Positions 24,427 through 36,315 of a stretch of 64,000 bases of DNA are shown here, in pieces; position 1 is the first letter of the stretch; the number at the start of each line of letters is the position of its first letter. This stretch comes from Rotaria macrura (taxonomy: Eukaryota > Rotifera > Eurotatoria > Philodinida > Philodinidae): positions 62,001 to 126,000 of the forward strand of contig OENT01000127.1 in NCBI GenBank assembly GCA_900239685.1, read 5' to 3'. The notes under the pieces were generated by a model. The model saw only the letters and a program-made list of their open reading frames with translations, did not search any database and was not told the origin of the DNA. Both the position numbers and the translations under genes were made by a program.

Positions 24427-25227
24427 CTAAGCATTGGCCATCGGCTTGAAGCGTTCGATTCGTTTAAGTTTTTGTTCCTAAATCAGAAACATTGTTGAAA
24501 TGAAGTAGTATTTAAAACGAATCATATTCATACATTCAATTTATTTGTTTTAGCCACTTGAGATATATCACCAAAACGCTCGGCTCTTTTCTTAATGACA
24601 TCAGGTAAAGTCGATGTCGTTGATGCAGATTTTCCGGTGACTTCACTATTCTTATTGGACTAAAACAGAAAAAGAATGGAAATTCAATTTCAAGAAAAAT
24701 AGAGAAAATACTTGTTGTTCGAAAACGAAGAATTCGAAGTCAATATCTCATTAGCATCGAGGCTAGACGACAATTCAAGGTCTAGAATCTACTCTGTAGA
24801 TAATTTCATTCATCTTGCACGTAATCAACAGTTCCCATAAGAATACATGTCGTACGAATGATTAATCTTTCCATGAAAAGATTCTTACGATCACGAAGAA
24901 ATACTCTCAGTTGTTTCATTAACTGTAATAATATAGATAAAACAGCTTATTTTACCTGTTCTATGGCAATTCTCACTTATTGAACTAGGAGTATTTCAAT
25001 GGGCAGCTAATCGACGAGTATAAAATAGCTGAAATGTTAAATGATCGAAAGACTGAAAACGACTGAATGTATCATTGATAGGATATTTACATTCTTAAAC
25101 TAGTACATGAGTGGGTTTTATTTTGGAAAAAGAATAATTGTGTGAATGCTTGCCATCTTAATACCTATAAATTTGTTGCTGGAGCGAAAATTGTAACGTA
25201 TTTTGACCATCCATAGAACCGAGATGT

Positions 25228-25265
<38 letters not shown>

Positions 25266-26924
25266 TCAGATTACAATTTGAATCGGCTAGATTCTTAACT
25301 ATATATTGTATGTGACTTGAGCAAATTGATAACAAGGCAACTATGACTTAATTAAGAATCAGTGAAAACTTTAATCAAGATCATATCATAAGTTGTATCA
25401 TTCAGCATGGCCAATAGAGTACTCACCGTATCGATTAAAATAGAATTGTAATTCTTATATTTGCGGAAACATGTTATGTTTCAAATTTCTTTTAAATGTT
25501 GTCACGTGTTGAGAACTCAACTAGCAAATTGTCTCCCATAGAAACGAAATTCTGAAGTGTTGAATGAAATCTTTTCGATATATGAAACTATCAGACAACA
25601 ATTTACACAACTGTAAATAATACTTTTATGTCAAGAATCTACGTATTCAGTCTCATCTCTCAAACAAAAAGGATTTTATTATGAAAGTTGGTGGAGTTAA
25701 ATTGTGCAGGATTTTTAAAGGATATAGAGGTTTAACTGAGACGAAGTTTATTATGAGCTAGAGGCTTTCGACGACCTTTATCTGAACATAAAGCATTGAA
25801 AGTGAACAGAGTATTTGGAGAATTTCTCTTCGTGAATGGTATAATATTCTGATTTGTGTAAGACAATATCAAGAAAATCCTCGAGTCAAAACCGGTGTTA
25901 AGCATAGATTTCAAACTCATTCATTTTTATCGTCACTCTCTACTGCTTTGAATGCTGATTAGTTCTCAATAAAACCATTCCAACACAGTTTGATCGTGGC
26001 CATAAAACTAAGACAGGCTCTCAAATCAGAAAACATCATATTCTGATTCGAACAACGAACTCCCAAAAAAGAATAATAAATGAACGAAGATCCTATTAGA
26101 TGATAATTAGAACAAAAAAACAAAACTATGATAAATCATAACTTATATTTATTTGCCTCATATTGTTGATTCTTTTAAATTTATCTTACGTTTTGATTTC
26201 GAGATAATGTAAAATCGAAAAATGAAAGGAATTTTTCGTTAAATTCAATATCATATGTTCACTATTTCATACCGTAGATTGTGTAATAACACCAAAACGA
26301 TCGATACGTTTTTTCTTCGATTCTTCATTCGTTGTCGACGTTGGGTTAATTAGATGAAAACGATCGGCTCGTAGACGTTTCTTTTGTTGTTCCTCTTCCT
26401 ACGTCAAAAAACACATCGATTATTGGATGAGCATTAAATTTTGAAAAAATCTCACTGCTGAATGAGGAACTGCTCCAAATCTTTCTAAACGTCGTTTTTT
26501 AGCTGTACCATCAATGGCGCCCTGGAAAAAAGACAAAATAAGCAAAATAGAATAAGTACTTCATATGGATGTTAGCCTAATTACATGCGATGTACCGAAA
26601 CGTAATGCACGAGAAATTTTTTTTGCTTCAGGTGCTATGTTTCCGAAACGTTCAAGACGGTTCTTAAATTTCTAACGAAACAATGAACAAGAACGTTTTT
26701 GTTTCTAATAAAAGATGCGTATTATCTATTCATACTTCTTCATTTTGATTATCTGCACTTATGACACCATTAGTCAATTCGAAATCACTTTCAAAATAAA
26801 ATAAAAACAATCGAGCATTTCGAATGGCAAAATGACTGATGGCTTTTACTTACATTAATGTTTCAGCAAGCGCTTTTGCTTTATCAACTGATAGTTTGAC
26901 TTCGGTACTTTTGCTTGTGGCCAT
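24427..26924 (-). CDS. SARNP: SARNP/Tho1-like ribonucleoprotein lacking a visible SAP domain
   Basis: SARNP (CIP29, yeast Tho1) binds nucleic acid and works with the TREX mRNA-export machinery in the nucleus. Seven exons (26924-26854, 26787-26736, 26671-26585, 26521-26456, 26398-26273, 24659-24534, 24477-24427) give 192 aa in one frame. The protein has seven R-x-x-R-F motifs, near residues 46-51, 62-67, 81-86, 102-107, 123-128, 159-164 and 182-187. Examples are KNRLERFG and KKRAERFG, the signature of the Tho1/MOS11 C-terminal region. The N-terminus (MATSKSTEVKLSVDKAKALA) does not show the SAP helix-turn-helix of the animal family. The start is an ATG in a strong context (gccgaaATGG). An undetected upstream exon is possible. 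A 1.6-kb intron precedes exon 6. Confidence 0.82.
25232..25262. repeat. (AT)n microsatellite
   Basis: About 15 uninterrupted TA units inside the long intron of the SARNP-like gene. It is likely length-variable. Confidence 0.9.
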
Positions 26925-27497
26925 TTCGGCAATGATTATTGTTGAAAATTTTGTTGAAAGAAGATAGCTTCAAAAAAGAATGTATGTGTCTCGATTGACT
27001 TCTGTACGCACCAATAAGAGAAAATACTCGAAAGAGAAATGATTAGTTCGTTCTAAACCAATTGAAGTAAAAAAAAAATTTCTTTTCTTTTCGCATGAGT
27101 TGGTAACTACTAGTGTAGATCGGTTTTGTTGGGTTAGGCTACATTTGTATAATTTACAAATAGATTTCTATTTCTCGATCTCTAGATGTGGAAACATTTT
27201 AAATTCGATCCTACATCTGTGAATTTCTCGTGTCATACCGATGTAACATTCAACGAAGTAAGATTTATAATTAGTTTAGAAAAAGGAACATAATAAGATA
27301 AATCATATCGATCGACAGGATTGCTATTGAAAACAAGCAATGAATTCAATTGAATTTGTTCAAACTATATTTAACCAAACAGCGACCTCTTTTTTTCTCA
27401 CCTTAGGTTTATGTGAGAATTTATTATATGCATTCTCTATGTATAATCATCGGTTTCTTATATCAGTCAGTCGCTTCGTTCTACTCAATCGATAAAG

Positions 27498-27620
27498 ATG
27501 TCTGATAATAGATTTCGACCGTTAGATTCATCTCGAACATTTATTACATCCGCAGTCTTGCTTATCTTTATACTATCAAATTTACTGTGGCTCTACGGAA
27601 ACTCTATTTTATATGTTTAG
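27498..27620 (+). CDS. possible small membrane ORF, 40 aa, or a first exon
   Basis: ATG at 27498 (aaagATGTCTG) opens 40 codons ending TAG at 27618-27620. Residues about 13-34 form one hydrophobic segment (ITSAVLLIFILSNLLWLY). It is head to head with the SARNP-like gene, 573 bp from its start. It might be a tiny membrane protein, the start of a gene whose further exons I could not link, or chance. I could not join it in frame to the GDPGP1 exons. Confidence 0.3.
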   Translation: MSDNRFRPLDSSRTFITSAVLLIFILSNLLWLYGNSILYV

Positions 27621-28155
27621 CTTTATTCAATGTCTTGTTGTAAGAGAATCAGATACCGTTTCGAAAAACCACTAATGATCATACGATTAAAGTGCAAGTT
27701 TGAGTTTCTAACTTAAGACGAAGATGTTCTAATCAATGGAATTCTGAACATCTTGTTTGGTATGGACGATGAGTCATTGACTAATAGATTTGAAGTAAAG
27801 ATAGGCTAGATTAAAGATATTACATCACTCCTTTTACATTCCATGTGCGTATATTTCGTCGTGCGAAGAACGAGATTGATAAAATAGGAATAAAAAAAGA
27901 TCAAGCACCTAAATGGATAATGATGGACTAGAATAAATATTCCATCTAGGCTAGTTCCGCCTACAGACTTATATTATATTGTCATTCTATGACTCTTCGA
28001 TTATGTTTACCTGTGTACAACTTTTCAACAAGAAATATCCAGCATGTGTACACGAGGAGCTCTCTTTCTCTCTCTCTGTCTGAAAGAAGATCACACAAAG
28101 GATGTGACTAAACACGAAGAGTTTGGTTCATCGATTTTTCGATAGTCTCATTTAG

Positions 28156-30031
28156 TTCGATAATCTATTGCATTCCGAATGGGATCGTGCTGTTACTCAA
28201 GGTCTTTTTACATTTCTAATTGATTATGATGTTCAACGACGAATACTTGTAGATGGAGACCTTAATCTTAACTATGTTATTGAGGTAATGACTTGTTGTA
28301 AATGATTCTCAAGTGCAATTTTCTCAACGTATAGTACAATCAAGAACGACAAGAAAAACGGCGAATGCCATATCCATTCGAACATTTGAATGTACCATTC
28401 GATAATAAAAAGTTTAATTTCAACAAAATTAAAGACGAAGAAGTAAAATGCATAATTAATTCTATGTAAAACAAAACTGATTGATATTTAGGTTGTTTTT
28501 TCTTTAGATAATGAACAACAAACGAACAAACATTTAGTAATAATTAATAATTCACCTATTCGTCTTTATCATGTATTGCTTGTACCAGATCGTCAACTTG
28601 AACAACCACAGGTAATAAAATACATTAGAATTAAAGATATTCATCGATTAGAATAGGTTCTTACACTTGACTGTATTGTATTTGGATTGGAATTTATTGC
28701 TGCAAGTGCTCATCCATATATTCTCGCTGGATTTAATTCACTTTGTGCTTATGCATCAGTTAATCATGTACATTACTTTTTATTTTCTTGTCATTTATTA
28801 ATTACTTATTCATTACTGTTTTAGTTACATCTACATGGCATGTATATGCCTCATCGTTTATTTGCGCAAACAATAGTAGTTTATTTATTAAAATAATTTT
28901 TCTATAGTTATATTTTATTTTAAGAAGTGTTCGCCATTTCATTCAAAATCGAAATGTCATATCATGGATTTATTTCATGCGCAAGCATTTGCTTTCGAGG
29001 TTGAACATACTAAAGATTTCAATAGAATTGCTCAGTAAAGCATCTCATTAAGCAATTCTTTAAGACAGTATAACCATCTCTCATGTGAATGGCTATTTAA
29101 ACTATTTTTTGGAACGAGAAATGCTATATCTGATGTAATATATTATATTTCAGATATTTTTTCTCATTTTGAACATAGTAGCAGTTGTTTGATTTAAGAA
29201 CAAATCTCATGGTTTAGAAAAATGAGATTAAGATTCTTTTTTTAAATTGACCTCCTAGATTTTGATCTTAAAGTAACTTCACTCGTAGGTCACATATTGC
29301 AGATAATTTAGTCACTAGCTCTAGTTATTAGCCAAAACGTTCAACACTCTTACTTATTGTTTCATCTATCATTCATGATACATCATGTTCTTCGATCTTA
29401 GACACTCACGAGGGAAACTGATAAATCTTAGATATTTTCTCTAAAATTTAAAATGTAAGGTGGTCCCACATCTTTCTACGTCAGTCATTCGATGTACCAG
29501 TGGTAGATGCTACGTGCATAGTTTGATTGGCTTTTCCGATGAGAGTTGGTTGTTTTGTCCCATACTTTAATTAAATGCTAATTTTTGTTTTTATTTAGTT
29601 ACGTCTACATGATTACAAATTATTTGACTTCAAATAACATCGCTCATAATGTATTGTTTATGAAAGGTGATTCATTTTCATCATCGAAAAGTGTTCTACG
29701 AATATATGTTTGGTTTCGTCAAGCTGTTACTGGTATGAATTATTCTGGAATGATCAATAGTTTATTTTAGAATATAAATTTAGATGGAAAGAGGTTTGAA
29801 CGATGTAATTTTGCTTGTGTCGAACTAGCAGGATATATGCCGATACCTTGTATGTAGATATTCAATGAGTTTGTTCAAGAGCAACATTGTAGGATTGTTT
29901 TAGATAAAGAAGTTTATGATACTTTGGCAGAATCGGAATTATGTGAAAACATGAATGGAATAGCTTTACCGTTAGAAGAACAAAATCGGATTAAAGACGA
30001 TGTCAAAACTTTATTAGATAAAAATACATAA
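28156..30031 (+). CDS. GDPGP1: GDP-D-glucose phosphorylase 1 (5' exon not located)
   Basis: This HIT-superfamily enzyme splits GDP-D-glucose by phosphorolysis and is thought to clear a misformed nucleotide sugar. The recognised exons are 28156-28284, 28335-28442, 28492-28611, 28657-28767, 28825-28875, 28925-29034, 29599-29732, 29784-29849 and 29904-30031. They total 318 codons plus stop in one frame. Family landmarks in order are FDNLLHSEWDRAVTQGLF, FNFNKIKDEEVVFSL, NNSPIRLYHVLLVP, then AGFNSLCAYASVNH joined across an intron to LHLHG. This gives the H-x-H-x-H active-site motif. NIAHNVLFMKG and CVELAGYMP follow. The human enzyme is 385 aa, so about 60 N-terminal residues, including the start, are missing from my model. 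Exon 7's end is ambiguous: donor GTTACT (29726) with acceptor at 29770 also keeps frame. AATAAA is at 30098-30103. Confidence 0.85.
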
Positions 30032-32970
30032 GTATGTGATAAAAGAAAGACAATTATTTTCATTATTTGATGAAAAATGGTATTTGATATGTGTTTAAAT
30101 AAATTAGTATTTGATTTAGCTTAGTGTAATAGGGTTGTTTTTTCACAAATTTTTGTTGTTATTGTTGTTGTTGTAACTTTCTAATAGGTTCTAGTTAATT
30201 TACTAATAAAGTGCATGTTACAGTGTAGAAAATACTCAAAGTTATACAAGCTTTATTTAATCAATCCAATAGTTCCATTTAAAAATGAGACAGAAAATAA
30301 TTAACTTCAAATCAAGAGTAGTGACTGAAATAATTTCTTCAATAATAATGTATTACAATTTGAGATGAGACAAACAACGACGAGACATGCGTCACTGTTT
30401 TCAGTATGGAAGAAATTCTATTATACGGCTAATTATTTCGAAACATGTTTGCATGTCTCCGATCATATTCTAATCTCGTGAGATATTGTGAAATGATATT
30501 TATGTTGAAATTATTCTTCTAGAAGTACAACACGAAGGTACATGTTTCATAAGCAATAATATCATCTATCTAGCTGATACTATACTACACATTCACCAAG
30601 AACGATTCGCAAGATATCAGAAGATTTTTGGCAACTCTATAGAAAATCTCATATGATTACAAAAACATCTTTATCTAAGTCTTTGCAAATTATGACAAAT
30701 GGAAGACGATGTCACTGATGAGGCAGATAAGAATTAACTTTCAATTCTGTTTAATTCGAGTCAAATAACTAGAATGTTGTAGAGCTAGAAAAACCTGCTC
30801 TTGCTTATCTCTAATAAAAATATTCTTTTCTATTGAAGTAAAGCCTAAAAGTAAAAAAATACCAAATCATTCATTTTACATCATTCAATGCTGACGATAG
30901 GATATTCCAATTTATTTTGTTATTTATTGGGCACTGTTTTTGTTTTTGAAACAATTAGTTACAATTTGATGCTGTCGATTTTTGAGCTTGTCAAGGTTTC
31001 TTTAGTTGTAAATACTAGTTTTTCATCCTACACACATTTATAGATGTCTATTGTTAACAACATCATTTTTATGATCAAAAGAGAAGACTTAGTCACCTTT
31101 TGTTTCAAATAAAGAATGGCATAGATAATGTCGAAATAGAAAAGGTCGAAAAACAAACGATCGACAGATGATAATATCGAACGGTTAAAAATGTCGAAAA
31201 ATTCTAAGATGGTATAAATAAACAAATTACTCTTAAATTATATCCTGATGAAAGCTATCCAGGAGAATTATTCCTACCAATGGATCCGATTATGTTACTA
31301 TTGGAGTTTCTATAATCCGACGAGATCCTATCGAATTTCGGGTTGCAATCGGATATCTGAAATAATTAGCATTGAATTTGATTGAACCCTATTGTCGGAA
31401 TATAATTACATTCCATCGAATGATCTGACTAGCCTCTTCTACCGGGACAAAATGCTAATTCATATACAAATAAGAAAGTAGGTTCACAACCAGAATTCCC
31501 ATAGGATCATCTCGGTTACTCGGATCCTGTCAGATCCATTGAGATTTATTCACCTGGATAGTGTTACCATACAATATTCTCGGTAATTGTTAATTGTATG
31601 ACACGACTAGTACAGTAGGTAGAAGGGATAATTGTCGACAAACTAAACATCACCCAAAGAATTTATTTTTGAATATATCTGTATATCAATTGGTTTTTCT
31701 TATCGATTTGATAGTATTTGTAATATGTCGATCATATATGATAATGAATATTATTTTCCTTTGACGAATAAAGACATATCTTTACTAGTTAACTTTAACA
31801 ATTCACATGCATTGTTGTTTTAGCATAAGTGATTTTTAAAATATTTTCCTGATTCTCTACAATATATTATCTAGGTCTGATTAAAAAAAAATGTTCTATT
31901 TTCAAATCATCAATAAAATTGTTTACATTTGAATAAGGCAACTATTTTATTTTTAAATTTTCGACAATTTTTTCGACTTTTTCTAAACATATCCAAATAA
32001 AGGCTTTGCATTGGCAACTTGTCGATTTTCGAGAGATTCAAGATTGTGAATGTAACTGATGATCTTCTTTCATTGTATTAATTTGATGAGAAGTAGTTGC
32101 ATTTATTCTTGAGTGCTCATGTAATTTACTGATTTAATGATTTAAACAATCTATCAGTTATCAAGTCAAACAAAGCAGGATAAGAATCAGTAATATTTTG
32201 ACATCTACATGAAATAAATCGTTTTTCTCGAAAGGAAATAAAATTTTAGAAAAAAAGCTTCAATCACAATAATAAGAACGATTTTGTTTCGACTTGATTG
32301 ATATGACTTGGATAGTTTCACAAATCCAACCAACATCAATCGACAAAGATATGTGTTGAAATCGATCGAAGATTCACATTTAATTATGATTTCTATATGA
32401 AACGAAAATCATTTGACAAAACAACATGGTTGATGAAATCTCTATCTTTCAATCGGTAAGGCACAACATTTTGTAATGATAGTCGCAATAAATATCATTG
32501 TAACACGCGTCAATATGAATTAAGAGAATGATCATTTTTCACAACATAAACTATATAATCGGTTCGAATAGACATAGATAAAGATATATTGGTCTTTTTG
32601 TTTAGATGAAGTGCGTTCTTGCAAGTTTAAATTTCATATATTTATCAAAAAGCCAATGATCTATAGAGTAATCTCAAGTTACTTATCTAATTACATGATT
32701 GAAACGATGTACAATGTCGTTCTTTTCTCTTTCGTTCGAAGTTACATCATTGTATACCTACGACGGAAAAACAAATCCGTTCCGAACGTCAAAATAAACA
32801 AAACACGTCTATTGTATTGTCCACTTTAAACGATTCTAATCCGTAGTCATAATCTAATCGTCTACTTCTTCAGTGCATTACTTTTTAGCTTATTTGTATC
32901 CATCTTGAACGATTATCATCAATAATATACCGTTTTGTTAATCAAGCAAGAAAAACAATTATCAGGAAAC
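30032..32970. other. intergenic DNA holding a GGATCC-type repeat
   Basis: No gene is recognised. A GGATCCGA-family repeat occupies about 31255-31560. The rest is AT-rich with short frames only. Confidence 0.5.
31255..31560 (+). repeat. GGATCCGA-rich dispersed repeat, copy 2
   Basis: It shares CCAGGAG, ATTATTCC, ACCAATGGATCCGAT and ATTTCGGGTTGC blocks, in the same order, with 10030-10395. ACTCGGATCC also recurs in both. The copies are clearly diverged. Confidence 0.6.
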
Positions 32971-35900
32971 ATGTCATCGATTATATCTGATGTTGAATTA
33001 AAATCGCAAATTGAACGAACTGTAGCTGATGATGATGCTCTCCACGGGGCTACCTTAAAACAACAACTGACTTTTCGAACATATAAAAATTTGTTCGTTA
33101 TTTGTATGGCATTTCTCCTTCAGTTTACTGCATTTAGTGCTATTGGAAATTTACAAAGTTCGTTAAATACTGAGGCTAATATTGGTGTCAATTCTTTATC
33201 GATTATCTATGCGTTTCTTATTTTTTCATCAATATTCTTACCGCATCCATTAATATCTTTAATGGGACTTAAATGGACTCTTGTCGTGTGTCAAATACCG
33301 TGAGTATCGTCAAAATAATCAAGTTTCAATATTCTAGTTAAAAATATATATTGACTACTTCTCTCAATTCCAAATCATGTCATGAAAATGTTCTAGATAC
33401 TTTCTTCCGTTGATATCAATAGTAAATAACTAAGAATCTGTTGTGATAACCATCCATTCAATTTAGTAAACATAAAGCAAAGAAATAGATTTCTACTAGG
33501 CATGTGAGAAACATAGTAAATCGCTATAGTGTCTGGGTTTTAAAAAGACATACTCTTAAGGATCGAATTGAACGCAAGAGCGATGAGCACCAAGACAATG
33601 TTCGATGACAAGCCCATATAAAGTCTCTCGAGAGATCTATGAATGATTTTGGAAAAGGTTGAGTCCTAGTAGCTGTTCCATTCGCAGTCATACTCTGTCG
33701 GTGCCCATCGTTTTATAGTTCAAGAAGATAAGTAAATGCAATCAGTTGACACAACTTTGAAAATCTAACATGATAACACTGTATCATCGGATATTAATAT
33801 GAAAATTCGTAGGTAACTATTCTTTTTAACGTTGCGATAAATTTGAAATATACTAATTAAACGGGAGTTAGTTTTTGTTTGTCTTTCAACTCATTATTCT
33901 TGCTTTTATAACATATGAGATCACTAATCATGAATTGTTCAAATGCAGATCTGTATCTTTCTCTACAATATATCAGGTAATTCAGGTATCTTATGATTTG
34001 ACCGATAGAAAAGCAATAATAATTCTCTAGTATACCGATAATTTTAGAGACATATTGAATCGATACACCACACTTGCAATCGATCATTTGTGTAAAATAT
34101 AAGAATCATAGAGCTCAAGAAACAGAATCTGTAATTTTTTCCAAGAATGTTTTCAGTTACTGAGCATATCAGTTTCAATTTAAAATTCTCTTTCAAACAA
34201 CTGATCTTCATAAGAAATAAAATGAATTTCTTCATAAAATTTTATATAATTTTTAATATCTGACTCTTGCCATATGTTTTAATTGATAACAAAACTAGTA
34301 TTCGTTGGCAGATAAATGTTCAAAGATGATATTTTGTTGTCAATACTTTATTCTGTACAGAAGCAGACGAAAAACGAATCTGGAAAGATTCTCGATTGAT
34401 ATAGATAAGCTCGAAGATTTCAACAAAGGTGCTTGAACGAAGATACTTCGAAAGACAGTAGCCCATTAACAATCAATTCAATAGTATTGATTTAAATTTT
34501 TAAGAAGGATAGAAATACTTCCTGAAGGATTTTTTCATCTGTCTAATGTAAATATTCTACTGCGTGCAATTCAATGAAGTCAGATCATGAAGGGCTTGCA
34601 GCCATTACATTTAATTCTATCAAATTAAATTTTTTCTTCTACATTTTTCAAAGATTTCAAAAAATGTTTCTACAACATATCAGTCTTCCAAACATCATCA
34701 TTCAAGAAGGTTGTGCGTAAAATCTTCAAATCTAACAATCTAGGACATAGACCTCTTTCAGTTATATCGATGTTTGTTCTTGTACAACTCTCGCTTCCTA
34801 TTACCATAGAGAAGAGAACTTTTGCAAACTTTAAACTGCTCTACACCTATGTTCTTCACTATTCACAATAAACAATAATGTGCAAGATTTTGCCAATCAA
34901 TCACATAACGTGTCTTTTTTTTAAGGTACCTCTTATATGTAGCAGCAAATATTTATCCGAAAGCATATCTTATGTATCCCAGTAAGAAAAAATGTGAACA
35001 TAGTGCATGATATAATGTATCGTTCATTTTTCTTTAAGCTGCTGCGCTTGTTGGTTTAGCTGCTGCGCCATTGTGGACATCAAAATGTAGTTATCTAACA
35101 GATACTGGTGCAATTTATGCTGATAGTATAAGTGTTAATAAAGATGTTATTGTCAATAGATTCTTCGGCATATTCTTCACATTTTTTCAATCAGGTTTGT
35201 TTTTGTTTGAATAGTATAGTTGACAATGAAAAGACGTCAATTCGACATAGGGCAAGTATGGGGGAATTTGATATCATATCTGGTACTTAAACCGATTGAA
35301 GTGGAGACAAACGGAACAACAATAGATAGATATGATAAATGTGGAGCAGATTTTAGTGAACAAGAATATAAAGGTGCTCAAGTGATTAATCAAATCGATC
35401 GAAAAACAGTAGAAAAACAAAGCATAGTGCATAGTTTTATGATTACATATTGTTTCATTTTAGGTTAACCTTCTTTGTATTGTGTATGTTTGTATATGTA
35501 TTTGTTCAATTTTAATAGTTATTATTTTTCTTAATCAACGACGAAAAGCATCAAAGGGTAAATAAATATCGATAAGAATAGAGAATAAAGTCATGAATTC
35601 TAATATAGATCAAATTTCTGTAATGCTTCGTCATTCTGTTACTTTACTTGTTTCAACAATCAAACACATGCGTCATATGAAACAATTATTTTTGATTCCA
35701 TTAACGATTTGGTCAGGTTTAGAACAATCATTTATGTGGGCACAATTTACAAAAGTGTGTTGAAATTGATATTGTACTTCTACATGTTTGCCTGCTGACA
35801 TGTTTTTTGCTTAGGGCTTTGTTTCATGTACACTTAATCCAAAATATGTCGGTTTAATTTTAATTGCATATGGTATTTGTGATTCTATTGGTAGCCTTAG

Positions 35901-36315
35901 TTTTGGTCAATTAGTCAAATTTATTGGTCGCTGGCCATGCTTTGTGATTGCTGCCATAATTAATTACTCTCTTATTATAACCATGTTAACATGGAAACCA
36001 ACAGAAGATAGAATAATTATCTTATTTATTCTCGCTGGTCTATGGGGTTTAGCTGATGCTGTATGGCAAACACAAATAAATTCCTTTTACGGTGTTCTAT
36101 TTGCTCAGAAAGATGAAGCTGCTTTTTCAAATTATCGTCTTTGGGAATCCATGGGTTTTGTATTATTTTATATCGTAACACCGTATATTCGTGTACGAAT
36201 GGCATTAATTATTCTATTGATATTCTTAACATTAGGTATGGGTGGTTATGGTGCTACAGAATATATTCTCATAAAGAAGAAATTAAGAGTGTCCGACGTA
36301 CCCCGTCCTAATTAA
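32971..36315 (+). CDS. UNC93-like multi-pass membrane protein
   Basis: UNC93 proteins are MFS-fold membrane proteins; UNC-93 of worms regulates a potassium channel, while UNC93A's role is poorly known. Eight exons are joined (32971-33299, 34926-34981, 35039-35194, 35251-35463, 35519-35557, 35609-35754, 35815-36315, with the last long). All seven are in phase and give 479 aa, near UNC93A's 457. Signatures include NLFVICMAFLLQFTAFSAIG then NLQSSLN in the first membrane segment, AAAPLWTSKCSYLT, FFQSGQVWGNLIS across a splice join, and GLWGLADAVWQTQ with FYGVLF and FSNYRLWESMGF near the C-terminus. Many hydrophobic segments fit 10-12 membrane passes. It is closest in layout to UNC93A. A donor at 35464 (GTTAAC) is non-consensus. 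AATAAA lies 9 bp after the stop (36324-36329). Intron 1 is 1.6 kb. Note that the exon count is seven. Confidence 0.88.
33300..34925 (+). other. 1.6-kb first intron of the UNC93-like gene
   Basis: Donor ATACC|GTGAGT and acceptor TTTTAAG. It holds two minus-strand open frames (33857-34235) without any recognised domain, and no matching repeat. Confidence 0.6.

Noticed and set aside
30709-30735. CTGATGAGGC resembling a hammerhead ribozyme core
   Set aside because: The required GAAA and the flanking helices are not found at suitable distances.
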